Positions 21,840-33,065 of a stretch of 64,000 bases of DNA are shown here, piece by piece; position 1 is the stretch's first letter, and each line of letters opens with the position of its first letter. The notes beneath the pieces are model-generated. The model had not been told where the DNA came from, ran no database searches, and was given only the letters and a program-made list of their open reading frames with translations. The stretch covers positions 29,972,501 through 30,036,500 of the forward strand of contig NC_073358.2 in the NCBI RefSeq assembly GCF_027580225.2. The letters run 5' to 3'. The DNA comes from Misgurnus anguillicaudatus. Taxonomy: Eukaryota; Chordata; Actinopteri; Cypriniformes; Cobitidae. The translations under genes were made by a program, and so were the position numbers.

Positions 21840-22101
21840 AAAACCAAATAAATTTTTAAGATAAAGAAATATTAAAAATGGCACATTTGTACTTTTTACA
21901 ATGACAGTCTTTGGCATACAGTAGGTATTAAAGGATGGATACTCGAACCGAGCCAGCGGGACCCGACGGTACCCGACGGGCCGGGTTCGGATAGATATTT
22001 AGAAATTATGTTCGGGTTGGGCTCGGTGCAATAAGGCATTGAACATTTGAAATTTAAAACAGCTTATTATAATATGTAGGCAGCCAATGGGCCTGTTTAT
22101 A
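21840..22101. other. Intron-like DNA with a GGGTTCGG hAT-like fragment
   Basis: Near 21936-22030 the repeated words GACCCGACGG, GGGCCGGGTTCGGAT and GTTCGGGTTGGGCTCGG resemble one end of a known type of fish hAT repeat. No second end is visible. Confidence 0.3.
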
Positions 22102-22569
22102 GCGATAGTTCATCTTAAAATGAAACACGCGCATTCACACATCACCTTCTTATTCATCTAATGTTTAATAGCGGGTTGCAAAACAACTTCATAGGTGCAT
22201 ACTGCCACCTACTGTATCGGGTGCACAGAATGAGGGCGTAGGGGCTGCCGTTTCTCTGGGGATAATGTTGTATTAGAGGTAAAAAATGATATAAATACTG
22301 TTCGGTTTCTCGCACAAACCGAAGGTTTTGTGTCTTAAGTAGGACACGGATGTGTCGTCACGAGCTGCAGGGTTTTATTTGGATTTGTCTGTGCATGTTT
22401 TTTTTCTCTTTCGGTTTTTGTTACCATCCACTTATACAACTGACAGACTGAAACTGTTGGAGTTAAAAATCTACATTTGTGTTCTACTGAAGAAACAAAG
22501 TCACCTACCTCTTGGATGGCCTGGGGGTAAGCTGATAAACATAAGTTTCATTTTAAGATGAACTATCGT
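22102..22569. mobile_element. Palindrome-ended MITE, GCGATAGTTCATCTTAAAATG
   Basis: The left end (22102-22125) and right end (22545-22569) are inverted copies of GATAGTTCATCTTAAAATGAAAC. The interior contains GGATGGCCTGGGGGTAAGC next to the right end, as in AGGGATAGTTCACCC-type fish elements. Flanking TTAA is no longer recognisable. It would lie within an intron of the candidate minus-strand gene. Confidence 0.72.
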
Positions 22570-23094
22570 CATCCATCTTCATGTGTGCGGAAATGTGTTT
22601 ATGTTGAATAACAGCTACTCAGGATCTGAAAAAAATCCATAAAAATGACAAAATTATATGAGTTAACAGCTACTGTTAAAGTTCACTAACCAAGTCTATA
22701 CTATACAGTATGTACGCTAAAAAAAAATTCATGTAAAGGTAGGCATAGAAGTCAATAGTCTTGTTATAACGCTGCACCTAATTGCTTCCCTACATCCAAA
22801 ATGACATTAAAACTTGTAATAGATATCAGTGATCAAACTGAGCAAACAAAATAGTGCTCTTACTAGATGCAGCCAAACGAAAACGTGATTTCCATAGGAG
22901 GGGACAGCAGTCAATATTTTACTTGAGTAAAAATACAGTAATTCGTGTTATCTAATATTATCAAACTAATGTGTCACAAAAAGCACTCACATCTGAACAA
23001 ACATTACTTTTTAGAGCGAATCAGACGCCAATCGTCGATGGATTTTCTTCCTGCTGTGATTCAAGTGAACATTTCTGAAAGCGCGTTAACTTAC
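22570..23094. other. Intron-like DNA, no exon found
   Basis: I searched the minus strand for a phase-0 to phase-1 exon to link the coding exons at 23095 and 21699. Acceptor-like sites near 22771, 22839 and 22993 lead to early stops or to poor splice contexts. Confidence 0.4.
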
Positions 23095-23205
23095 TTTGTC
23101 AGCTCGCGTGCGTTTATCCGGGTCTGACGCACAGGTCGCGCGAGCATTTTCGTCTTCGAATACATTTCCCACTTCTGTTTGAGTAGATTGATAGTTCACT
23201 TGCAT
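23095..23205 (-). CDS. Candidate first coding exon, product unknown
   Basis: On the minus strand ATG (23203-23205) opens 37 codons that run straight into a consensus splice donor, AAA/GTAAGT (donor GT at 23094-23093). An in-frame TAA lies six codons upstream, which supports this ATG as the start. The peptide begins MQVNYQSTQTEVGNVFEDEN and is hydrophilic, with a basic end. The surrounding DNA is CpG-richer than its neighbours. Phase 0 at the donor does not fit the phase-1 acceptor of the exon at 21699, so at least one more exon is needed, or the two belong to different transcripts. A possible acceptor (GTACATCTGCAG) lies about 55 bp upstream of the ATG. The family is not recognised. Confidence 0.42.
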
Positions 23206-23259
23206 CCACTCCTTGGCGTGTTTTTAAGTTTCACGTTACGAGCGAGAAGTGCTGCAGCC

Positions 23260-23811
23260 TGCAGATGTACAGATGATTCAGATCTTGCAGCACACGGAAC
23301 AAATCATTCAAACTGATTCAAACCGTTCAATCAATAGCTAGTTTAGAATCGACCCGGTACAAAACAGTAATTCATTTGCAATATTTTGTGAAGAACCGAC
23401 TCGTTCAAAAGAGTCATTCATTCACAAATCAAATGCTTCGGCAAATTATGAAATAATAATAATAATCTGAAGTTCGCATTTCGTACTGCATCGTGCGTCG
23501 TGCAAAACTGAGGGCATGTCAATAGAAATATCATCGAGTTACGAGTAAAAGTAAAAATACCCACTATAACTGTTATCCTAAAGCGCTTCTTAAGTAAATG
23601 TTACGTTAACAGAGTAAATGTAATGTTTTAAAACTCTAACAATTTAAACACAAGGTTGATTTTCGCAACCTCGACCGTACGCATTCACCAAACGTTATCC
23701 CGGCGAGCTTCGCCACTGATTTAGAATAACATCCAAGAATATTTTAATGTTTGACTACTTGAATATACTTTTTATCAACAGTTTAATGTCATATATTGTA
23801 ATAAAACAGAT
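23260..23811. other. Intron-like DNA with GAACCGACTCGTTCAAAAG repeat words
   Basis: Between 23270 and 23440 words such as AAACTGATTCAAACCGTTCA and GAACCGACTCGTTCAAAAG recall a dispersed fish repeat, but no element ends are seen. The rest is featureless. Confidence 0.35.
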
Positions 23812-23819
23812 CTACTCAC

Positions 23820-23950
23820 CACACTTCGAGCTTGCAGCACTCCAGTGAAGACAGCAATGTACCAGCTCTACGTTAACTGGCTCAGGAGAACAATGCGCAT
23901 GTCCTTTCTTTCTTGGCGCCGTTTTTTTAAACGAATACAACATAGTGATG
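23820..23950 (-). other. Candidate non-coding first exon (5' UTR)
   Basis: On the minus strand a CpG-containing stretch (AACGGCGCCAAGAAAG...) runs 120-130 bp into the splice donor GTGTG/GTGAGTAG (GT at 23819-23818). The only ATG frames in it are short and closed. It fits an untranslated first exon spliced to the coding exon at 23095-23205. The 5' limit is a guess and no core promoter element was identified. Confidence 0.3.
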
Positions 23951-24069
23951 ATGCAGGACAAATCACTTTTTAGCATTAATACTGCATTTTCTGTAGGATA
24001 CACATATAATTCGAGTTTATTGCAATACACGTACACACACACAAACACACACAATGTCTACGGTTTAGA

Positions 24070-24450
24070 ATTTGTATGGGCCTGTATCTGCATAAATATA
24101 CCCCAAAACACAATGTGCATATAGCCCTTACGAAAATTTACCATGGTTTTATTGTGGTAAAAGTGTAAACATGTTTTTTTGGTGTATTGGTTACTAGCAA
24201 AACCATGGTTCTATTATGTTTTTTGTTTTTGTTTTAACTATAGTAAAACCATGGTTAATTTTCTACATGAAAGTATAATAGCCCATTGAAAAAAGAGACA
24301 GCATAGCTAACGAAAATTAAGCATGTTTTTTTGTGGTACAGTAAAATGTTTTTTGGTATTGATTAGGCCTACTATTGGCAAAACCATGGTTTTACTAGAG
24401 TATGTTTTTTTTTTTTTTGTTTAAACTGTAGTAAACCATTTAATTTAATT
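24070..24450. repeat. AAAACCATGGTT-rich repeat, two diverged halves
   Basis: The words ACCATGGTTTTA, AAAACCATGGTT and GTGGTAAAA(G) recur at 24140, 24199, 24247 and 24385. The block 24120-24270 is echoed at 24310-24440. CCATGG is itself palindromic, so the tract is a chain of small inverted repeats. No target duplication is seen. Confidence 0.6.
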
Positions 24451-26085
24451 TAATTATTTAATTTTCATAAGGGTATATTTTGGAAAACTGTAGCCCATAG
24501 ACCCCAAATAAATAAAATCCAGTAGCCATTTACGCAGTGACGGCCGCGTGGTGACTTCTTTATCGAGGGCACATGATGCAAATCTCATCACAACATGTAG
24601 CCTGTCATGTGTGTGGCATGAATTTAGTGTAGTGTCTTGCAAGTATTTTGTGAGCGCCTCTTTAATTACAAATCCTTTCGATGTGTGTCCAGCAGGCACG
24701 ATGCATGATGCACATGGTTCACATGACGCAACAAACACATATTTTGACATGATGAGCAACACACATGACACCCCAAACACAAATTTTTGAATCCTTCACA
24801 AGAGAAGTCACCAGCCACCCCTGCACCACACCATAGTTGGTGAAACAAACTGTAAACTTATTTCTGAAATCTGATTGGTTGATTGAAATGTTACCCCCGG
24901 GTCAACATAAAGTTGCCCTGAGGACATCAACCACTTGGCAAAATCAGGAGAGCCTAGTTGCTCAATGCTCTTCTCATGGACCTAAACTCATGGACTCAGC
25001 ATGACTCAGCTTGTCTCAATGTTGGCTGAACATTCTAAACACTTTCAGTATTGAAGGTCTGGCCAGAGCATGATAGAGGCCTTTGGTGTATGGTGATAAT
25101 TCACTTAGTATCTATCAAAACATAAAATTAGTTCTACATATGAACAAATCCTCTCAGTATAGCAAACATTGGAGACAATGTAAATAAAAGATTTTTGTGC
25201 AGTTTTGACTGTTTAATTTATTAAAATTACACTCAGACATCCCACCCTACAAAAACTGATTGGGAAGGAAGCTCACCAACAAGCCCCCGCAAAAAAAAAC
25301 ATACATTTAAAATAATTAAATCATCAATATAAATTATATATTGTGTTATATTGTTTATTAGCCTACTTTAATATGGTTGCTCTTTTAACAGCTATAAAAT
25401 ATATGTACAATTATGAAGGACACCTTAAACTCCTTTGACCCTATATTTATAAAAAACTACACATATTTAAAATAAGATAAAAAGGAACAAATAAAGATAG
25501 GATCAAATGTTTTTGTTTTGTTTAAAAGCAGAGGGTTTACACACAGATACACTTTTATGTACTTGAAAAATAAAGTAAATATTGTATTATTTTCCAGTGG
25601 TTTTTTTGGACACTCTGTCATTTACTGTACATTGTAAATAAACTACTGTACAGTGGTTTACTGAGCTGAAGAGAGAGGTTGATTGTAAGCCTGCCCACAG
25701 TGAAAACTGATTGGTCTAGATATCAGAATACGGTGAATATGGTCTCTTTCTCACTTTTGCTAATTATGTTAGATCGCTTTAGACTTGCAGGAAAATTTTA
25801 ACCTGAGCCTGAACCTAACTAATTTTTGCAATGTTTTGTCATCATATTACAAATAACATTTTAAATGCACTAATATAAGCTTTGGGTAAAAAATGCAAGG
25901 CTTCTGTTACATTGATGCAGCCGTCTTTACTTAGAAGTTATCCTGCAGTCCTTTGGGACTTCATAAACTATTAGGCTACATGTCTTGCTTTTAGCGTCAC
26001 CATGGTTTGTGAAGTAAGACAGTCTGAAAACATAGGCATAAACCTTTCAGGATCCCTGTTTAAAACAGGGCATGAAATGACAATT
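24451..26085. other. No gene recognised over 1.6 kb
   Basis: Minus-strand (24454-24780, 108 codons) and plus-strand (24548-24790) frames lie over each other in a CACATGA/TGTGTG-rich stretch and have no splice context. The remainder is AT-rich. Confidence 0.4.
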
Positions 26086-29000
26086 ACATATGGGGGTCCA
26101 TGTCGGGAGCTTGTATGGGACTGATTGTGTTTGCCCATTTTGGTCTAATATGATTTGACAGAAAGGGTCCCATAAGTGTTTCCTTATTTAGAATCCATAT
26201 ACTCATGACCTATGTGGGTCCCACTTTGGGCCCATATAAGGAGTCTTTATAGGAATTATTGTGTTTGCCCATGTTGTACCCATATGGTTTGGCCGAAAGG
26301 GTCCCAAATGTGTATCCTCATTCAAAACCCATAAACTCATGACCTATGTGGGTCCCACTTCAGACCCATATAAGAAGCCTACATGGGAATAATTGTGTTT
26401 GCCCATGTTTTACCCATATGGCTTGGCCCAAAGGGTCCCATATGTGTTTCCTTATTCAAAACACATATACAGGTGACCTATGTGGGTCCCACTTCTAAAC
26501 CATATAAGAAGCCTATATGGGAATAATTGTGTTTGCCCATGTTGTACCCATATGGTTTGGCCAAAAGGGCCCCATATGCGTTTTCTTATTCAAAAGACAT
26601 ATACAGGTGACCTATGTGGGTCCCACTTTCGGGCCATATAAGGAGCCTATATGAGAATAATTGTGTTTGCCCATGTTGTACCCATATGGTTTGGCCAAAA
26701 GGGCCCCATATGCGTTTCCTTATTCAAAAGACATATACAGGTGACCTATGTGGGTCCCACTTTCGGCCCATATAAGGAGCCTATATGGGAATTATTGTGT
26801 TTGCCCATGTTGTACCCATATGGTTTGGCCAAAAGGGCCCCATATGCGTTTCCTTATTCAAAAGACATATGCAGGTGACCTATGTTGGTCCCACTTTGGG
26901 CCCATATAAGGAGCCTATATGGGAATTATTGTGTTTGCCCATGTTGTACCCATATGGTTTAGCCAAAAGGGCCCCATATGTGTTTCCTTATTCAAAAGAC
27001 ATATACAGGTGACCTATGTGGGTCCCACTTTCGGCCCATATAAGGAGCCTATACACTGAAAAAAATGATTCATTGAATTTAATCAATTTTTTTAAGGTAA
27101 GTGGTTGCAATCAATTTATTTAAGCTACATTTAAACAAAAGTTTTATATTTTACTTTACGTTACTAATCTTTTTTGTTTAAATGTAGCTTAAATAAATTG
27201 ATTGCAACCACTTACCTTAAAAAAATTGATTAAATTCAATGACTCATTTTTTTCAGTGTATGGGAATATTTGTGTTTGCCCATGTTGTACCCATATGGTT
27301 TGGCCAATAGGGTTCCATATGTGTTTCCTTATTCAAAAGACATATACAGGTGACCTATGTGGGTCCCACTTTCGGCCCATGTAAGGAGCCTATTTGGGAA
27401 TATTTGTGTTTGTCCATGTTGTAACCATATGGTTTGGCCAATAGGGTTCCATATGTGTTTCCTTATTCAAAACACATATACAGGTGACCTATGTATGTGG
27501 GTCCCACTTTCAGCCCATATAAGGAGCCTATATGGGAATAATTGTGTTTGCCCATGTTGTACCCATATGGTTTGGCCAAAAGGGCCCCATATGTGTTTCC
27601 TTATTCAAAACACAGACATGTGACCTACGTGGGTCCCACTTTCGGCCCATATAAGGAGCCTATATGGGAATAATTGTGTTTGCCCATGTTGGACCCATAT
27701 GGTTTGGTTAAAAGGGTCCCATATGTGCTTCCTTATTCAAAACACATATACAGGTGACCTATGTGGGTCCCACTTTCAGCCCATATAAGGAGCCTGTATG
27801 GGAATAATTGTGTTTGCCCATGTTGTAACCATATGGTTTGGCCAAAAGTGTCCCATATGTGTTTCCTTATTCAAAAGACATATACAGGTGACCTATGTGG
27901 GTCCCACTTTTAGCCCATATAAGGAGCCTGTATGGGAATAATTGTGTTTGCCCATGTTGTAACCATATGGTTTGGCCAAAAGTGTCCCATATGTGTTTCC
28001 TTATTCAAAAGACATATACAGGTGACCTATGTGGGTCCCACTTTTAGCCCATATAAGGAGCCTGTATGGGAATAATTGTGTTTGCCCATGTTGTAACCAT
28101 ATGGTTTGGCCAAAAGTGTCCCATATGTGTTTCCTTATTCAAAAGACATATACAGGTGACCTATGTTGGTCCCACTTTTGGCCCATATAAGGAGCCTATA
28201 TGGGAATATTTGTGTTTGCCCATGATGTATCCATATGGTTTGTCCAATAGGGTCCCATGTGGGTTTCCTTATTCAAAACACATATACAGGTGACCTATGT
28301 GGGTCCCACTTTCAGCCCATATAAAGAGCCTATATGGGAATAATTGTGTTTCCCCATGTTGAACCCATATGGTTTGGCCAAAAGGGTCCCATATGTGTTT
28401 CCTTATTCAAAACACATATACAGGTGACCTATGTGGGTCCCACTTTGGACCCATATAAGGAACCTATATGGGAATAATTGTGTTTGACCATGTTGGACAC
28501 ATATGGTTTGGCCAAAAGGGTCCCATATGTGTTTCCTTATTCAAAACACATATACAGGTGACCTATGTGGGTCCCACTTTGGACCCATATAAGGAATCTA
28601 TATGGAGATAATTGTGTTTGCCCATGTTGTACCCATATGGTTTGGTTAAAAGGGTCCCATATGTGCTTCCTTATTCAAAACACATATACAGGTGACCTAT
28701 GTGGGTCCCACTTTCAGCCCATATAAGGAGCCTGTATGGGAATAATTGTGTTTGCCCATGTTGTAACCATATGGTTTGGCCAAAAGTGTCCCATATGTGT
28801 TTCCTTATTCAAAAGACATATACAGGTGACCTATGTGGGTCCCACTTTTAGCTCATATAAGGAGCCTGTATGGGAATAATTGTGTTTGCCCATGTTGTAA
28901 CCATATGGTTTGGCCAAAAGTGTCCCATATGTGTTTCCTTATTCAAAAGACATATACAGGTGACCTATGTGGGTCCCACTTTTAGCCCATATAAGGAGCC

Positions 29001-30346
29001 TGTATGGGGAATAATTGTGTTTGCCCATGTTGTAACCATATGGTTTGGCCAAAAGTGTCCCATATGTGTTTCCTTATTCAAAACACATATACAGGTGACC
29101 TATGTGGGTCCCACTTTCAGCCCATATAAGGAGCCTGTATGGGAATAATTGTGTTTGCCCATGTTGTAACCATATGGTTTGGCCAAAAGTGTCCCATATG
29201 TGTTTCCTTATTCAAAAGACATATACAGGTGACCTATGTGGGTCCCACTTTTGGCCCATATAAGGAGCCTATATGGGAATATTTGTGTTTGCCCATGTTG
29301 AACCCATATGGTTTGGCCAAAAGGGTCCCATTTGTGTTTCCTTATTCAAAACACATATGCAGGTGACCTATGTTGGTCCCACTTTGGGCCCATATAAGGA
29401 GCCTATATGGGGATAATTGTGTTTGCCCATGTTGTACCCATATGGTTTGGCCAAAAGGGTCCCATATGTGTTTCCTTATTCAAAACACATATACAGGTGA
29501 CCTATGTGGGTCCCACTTTGGGCCCATATAAGGAGCCTATTTGGGAATAATTGTGTTTGCCCATGTTGTACCCATATGGTTCGGCCAAAAGGGTCCCATA
29601 TGTGTTTCTTATTCAAATACATATACAGGTGACCTATGTGGGTCCCACTTCGGGCCCATATAAGGAGCCTATATGGGAATAATTGTGTTTGCCCATGTTG
29701 TACCCATATGGTTTGGCCAAAAGGGCCCCATATGAGTTTCCTTATTCAAAACACAGACATGTGACCTACGTGGGTCCCACTTTCGGCCCATATAAGGAGC
29801 CTATATGGGAATAATTGTGTTTGCCCATGTTGTACCCATATGGTTTGGCCAAAAGGGTCCCATATGTGTTTCCTTATTCAAAACACATATATAGGTGACC
29901 TATGTGGGTCCCACTTTGGACCCATATAAGGAACCTATATGGGAATAATTGTGTTTGCCCATGTTGGACCCATATGGTTTGGCCAAAAGGGTCCCATTTG
30001 TGTTTCCTTATTCAAATCACATATACTCATAACCTATGTGGGTCCCACTTTGGACCCATATAAGGAACCTATATGGGAATTATTGTGTTAGCCCATTTAA
30101 GACCCATATTGGTTGCCCAAGAGGGCCCCATATGTGTTTCCTATTATGAGCCCATGCCCTCATTTCCCATTAACATCCCAACTAGGACCCATATAGGGAA
30201 CCTATGTTTTTTAACCCATGTGGGGCCTACTACACTAACCCAAGTGAGTCCCATATAAGATGCCCATAATAGGACCATGCCCACTTGGTACCCATGTAGC
30301 CCAAGTAAAACCCATGTGGGGCCCACATATACATGTTGGCTGGGTA
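26086..30346 (-). repeat. Tandem array 2, 134-bp units with 938-bp higher-order repeat
   Basis: About 28 units of 134 bp, each carrying GTGTTTGCCCATGTTGTACC, CATATGGTTTGGCCAAAAGG, TTTCCTTATTCAAAACACAT and ATGTGGGTCCCACTTT. The units at the right edge are divergent. They end in CATGTTGGCTGGGTA (30332-30346), the exact complement of the 15-mer at the start of array 1, so this array lies in the opposite orientation. Variant units marked TTTGGTTAAAAGGG recur at 27703 and 28641, an offset of 938 bp (7 x 134), and the variants between them follow the same order. A MITE interrupts the array at 27054-27258. Frames across it (about 75 codons) arise because a unit happens to lack stops in one frame. 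I do not regard them as genes. Confidence 0.92.
27054..27258. mobile_element. CACTGAAAAAAATGATTC MITE, copy C, inside array 2
   Basis: A 205-bp palindromic element with TA at both sides (27052-27053 and 27259-27260). The neighbouring units give the empty site GAGCCTATATGGGAATA, and the occupied site is exactly that sequence with TA duplicated. This fixes the ends (CACTG...CAGTG) and the 2-bp duplication for the whole family (4045, 7019, 35316). Confidence 0.93.
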
Positions 30347-31168
30347 TGAATAAAGTAAAACATTGTGCAGCGTTGTAACCCCAATAGATATTGCCATGCC
30401 CCCTCAAAATAATTTGAATGAGTCAATTTGTCCCCATCAATGTTTGATATTTTTCTATACATACACTGGCTTTCATGTGTGTCGTGACTAGGGATGTGCC
30501 CGAAGCCAAATACGTTATTCAGAAGGGCATGGTTAATGACTTCAAAACGAATAACGAATTCATCAGAATAACAAAAGAAATATTCGGCCAGACACAATCA
30601 CGTGTTTGCTGGAACACCACTAAATTATAAACCCCTTAAAGCATGAATAATACGTACGTGTGCTTCATTACATTAGCTAAAGGGCCGGTCACAGTAAACT
30701 TTTCGTTTTTTATTGACTTCCCTCGTGCAAGCTTTTGCAACGATATTTCACAAGTCGCTGCATAGCAAAGTTCAAGTATGGTGAACCCTGACTTGCGATT
30801 TCGTATCATGTGGGGCGTTGTGACTAGTACAAAACCGGTATGTCATTGCGTGACCTTTCTCTTTACTGCAAAGCACAAATGGACGAACTCAAAGATCATT
30901 TTGATGAGCTGCTCCCTGCCCACTCCTCGCAGCAACCTCCGAAAAATGAATTAAAACATAATCGCAGGTTGTATAAGCTATTGGCCACTAGGGGGCACTA
31001 ATCGCTTACACGTACCTTGATGTCATAATATGATGCTACAAACGAACTATAAGGTATTATTTTTGAGGACAGCCTCCAAATTTCATAGATCTTTAAGATA
31101 TGTAGGCAAACAAATTTGGCGAAGGTGGTAATAAATTGGTGGATTAAATTACAGTGGAAAGCAAACAT
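30347..31168. other. Spacer with hAT-type fragments
   Basis: At 30490 TAGGGATGTGCCCGAAGCCAAATA resembles one end of a hAT element, without a partner. At 30679 AAGGGCCGGTCACAGTAAAC also looks like a transposon terminus. A 40-codon frame starts at ATG 30881 but has no recognisable product. Confidence 0.35.
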
Positions 31169-31813
31169 CTAAACGTAAATTCACATTATAAGCGACTAGC
31201 AGTACCAGAGCGACATGATCTCATTGATTCCAATGGAAGCTCGGCGGCATCCGGCGACACGAGCGACAATGACCGTTGACGGCTGGATGGGCATGTCCAG
31301 TCGCGCGACAAAGTTCAGAAATGTTTATCTTAATGTAATGTAAATTATGAGCAACATTCAGGAGCGACTACCAATGAGAACGAAGCAGTGGAGTTCAAGT
31401 CATCCGTCTTTCGTCACCCTGCTAAAAAAACAATAGAGACCATCATAGAACTTCTATTGGCTTTATTGGGAATTTTATTGGTTCTAATGGAATATGGCCC
31501 AAAACACACTACAGTGTATTGGTCTCTGTTGGTCTCTAATGGTATGTATTGGTTCTATGTATTGGTTCTAGTGGAATATGGCCCAAAGCACACTACAGTG
31601 TAGTGGTTTTAATGGTAAAAGCTAATGGTTCCTATTGGTATTTTAATGGAAACCATTAGAATTTTCTGTAATGGTTTTATTCTTTTTTTCAGCAGGGCAG
31701 TTGCTGGAGTGGATGGTACTCATTTGTTGACAACCAAATATAGAAACGCCTCTTTTGAAAGAGACAAGCGACACACAGCGACGAAGTCGCTTATAATGTG
31801 AATGTACCTTTAG
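31169..31813. mobile_element. DNA transposon, ATTCACATTATAAGCGACT ends
   Basis: The left end CTAAACGTAAATTCACATTA and the right end (complement of CTAAAGGTACATTCACATTA) are inverted repeats extending into TAAGCGACT. A 281-bp MITE is inserted at 31417-31697, leaving about 360 bp of own sequence. No target duplication is certain. Small size, long ends and lack of a frame mark it as non-autonomous. Confidence 0.72.
31417..31697. mobile_element. MITE with CCCTGCTRAAAAAAACAATA ends
   Basis: The left end CCCTGCTAAAAAAACAATAG and the right end (complement of CCCTGCTGAAAAAAAGAATA) are inverted repeats. The interior carries two copies of a block reading GGAATATGGCCCAAA then CACACTACAGTGTA (31490 and 31573) and many ATTGGTTCTA words. 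A CA borders each side and may be a 2-bp duplication. It lies inside the element at 31169-31813. Confidence 0.75.
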
Positions 31814-31848
31814 ACCACTAAAAAGCTTCTATTTAGATTTTTAATTCT

Positions 31849-32463
31849 TAGGGGGCGTGCACACCAAAGCTTTTACGCTTGCGGTCGGCATATGTTTTCA
31901 ATTGTTTCCAATGGAAGTGGAGCATATTTAAAAAAAGCCAGCCGCTACATTGAAAATAAAGGTATAAAAGCTGTCACTGGGGCAGTACCCTTAAAAAAGG
32001 TCCTAATATATAATTTAGGTACAAATATGTATCTTTGAACTACAAATATGTACCTTTGAAGTACTAATATGCACTCTTTGAGTACAAAGGTGTACCTTTT
32101 TAAAAGGGTACTGTCCCAGCGACATTTTGTACCTTTATTTCTGAGAGTGTAGCATTTTTTTCCACGATGAAAGCCGATGCTCAGTGTTTTTCCGCGTTCA
32201 GCACCTAGCGCAGAGAGTTGAAAAATATTCAACTTTGGGTGAAAAGCTCAGCTCGTCAATGACAGTTCTCAAACAGCTGTCCATTCACAGTGAAGGAGGG
32301 GCGGGACAAATATTATTACAACAACCAGCGCATCATACAACGACTGATAAACAAAGCAAAAGTATCAGCTTAAGAAATCTGGCGCTCAGCTGAAAAAACA
32401 GGTGGCATTCGCCGTCCTCCATGCATTTTCAGCTGCATTTAAAAGCTTTGGTGTGCACACCTA
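31849..32463. mobile_element. DNA transposon, GTGCACACCAAAGCTTTTA ends
   Basis: The left end TAGGGGGCGTGCACACCAAA and the right end (complement of TAGGTGTGCACACCAAAG) are inverted repeats that continue into GCTTTTA. A 202-bp MITE is nested at 31948-32149. A degenerate 8-bp duplication (TTAATTCT/TTTAGACT) is too weak to assign hAT with confidence. Confidence 0.7.
31948..32149. mobile_element. MITE rich in GTACAAATATGTACCTTTGAA, copy 1
   Basis: 202 bp with TA on both sides (31946-31947 and 32150-32151). The ends CATTGAAAATAAAGGTA and the complement of CACTCTCAGAAATAAAGGTA are inverted repeats. Short inverted GTAC words fill the interior. It is the same family as 57454-57654. Confidence 0.82.
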
Positions 32464-33000
32464 TTTAGACTTTTGTACAAAGATGTTAGCATGATCAATT
32501 TCAAAATTATGCACTTTTTTATATTACCAAAATCCTAATATATTCCATTACTGCCTGATTAAATTATATATTATATCCAGATCTCTACGGTACACTTGAA
32601 AAGTGATTGAAAGGATTTGAGAAATATTTATCTATTAATCTTCCTTATTATTACATGATAAATCAGCACTATGCACACTTTATTTGAATATGCACACAGC
32701 ATGCATTGAATAGAATTAATATACATTTTAAACTTCCCTTCATCCTCAGATGAACTGCAGATCCCAAGCTAATGTTTTAGCAGTGATCTATAAAAGTAAT
32801 TACAGAAACTGAATTAACAGATTAGATACTGTTACTCAAAGCTCATTTCTCTCCTCTGCTACTCTTTCATTCAGCCTTTTTCTTTTATTCTCACTCCCAC
32901 TTTTCATTTGCCTTTCATGGCAAAGTCTTACAGAGACTGACTGGATGAATAGCCAAATAATCCTCAATCAACTTTCATTGTCATTACAGAGGAAGACACA

Positions 33001-33005
<5 letters not shown>
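32464..33005. other. No gene recognised
   Basis: Non-repetitive AT-rich DNA. Confidence 0.45.

Positions 33006-33063
<58 letters not shown>
33006..33063. repeat. (TC)n microsatellite
   Basis: About 29 uninterrupted TC units. Confidence 0.97.

Positions 33064-33065
<2 letters not shown>

Noticed and set aside
24454..24790. 108-codon minus-strand frame and its plus-strand partner
   Set aside because: Mutually overlapping frames in CACATGA-rich DNA, no splice sites, no recognisable motif.
26651..29366. Repeated 75-92 codon frames (MGIIVFAHVV...) across array 2
   Set aside because: They follow the 134-bp unit, which happens to lack stops in one frame. They start and stop at arbitrary unit borders and 134 is not a multiple of three. 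No coding evidence.
11000..30346. Regular repeats as a possible CRISPR array
   Set aside because: Units are 134-185 bp and nearly identical throughout, with no alternation of short repeats and unique spacers. The setting is a vertebrate genome.
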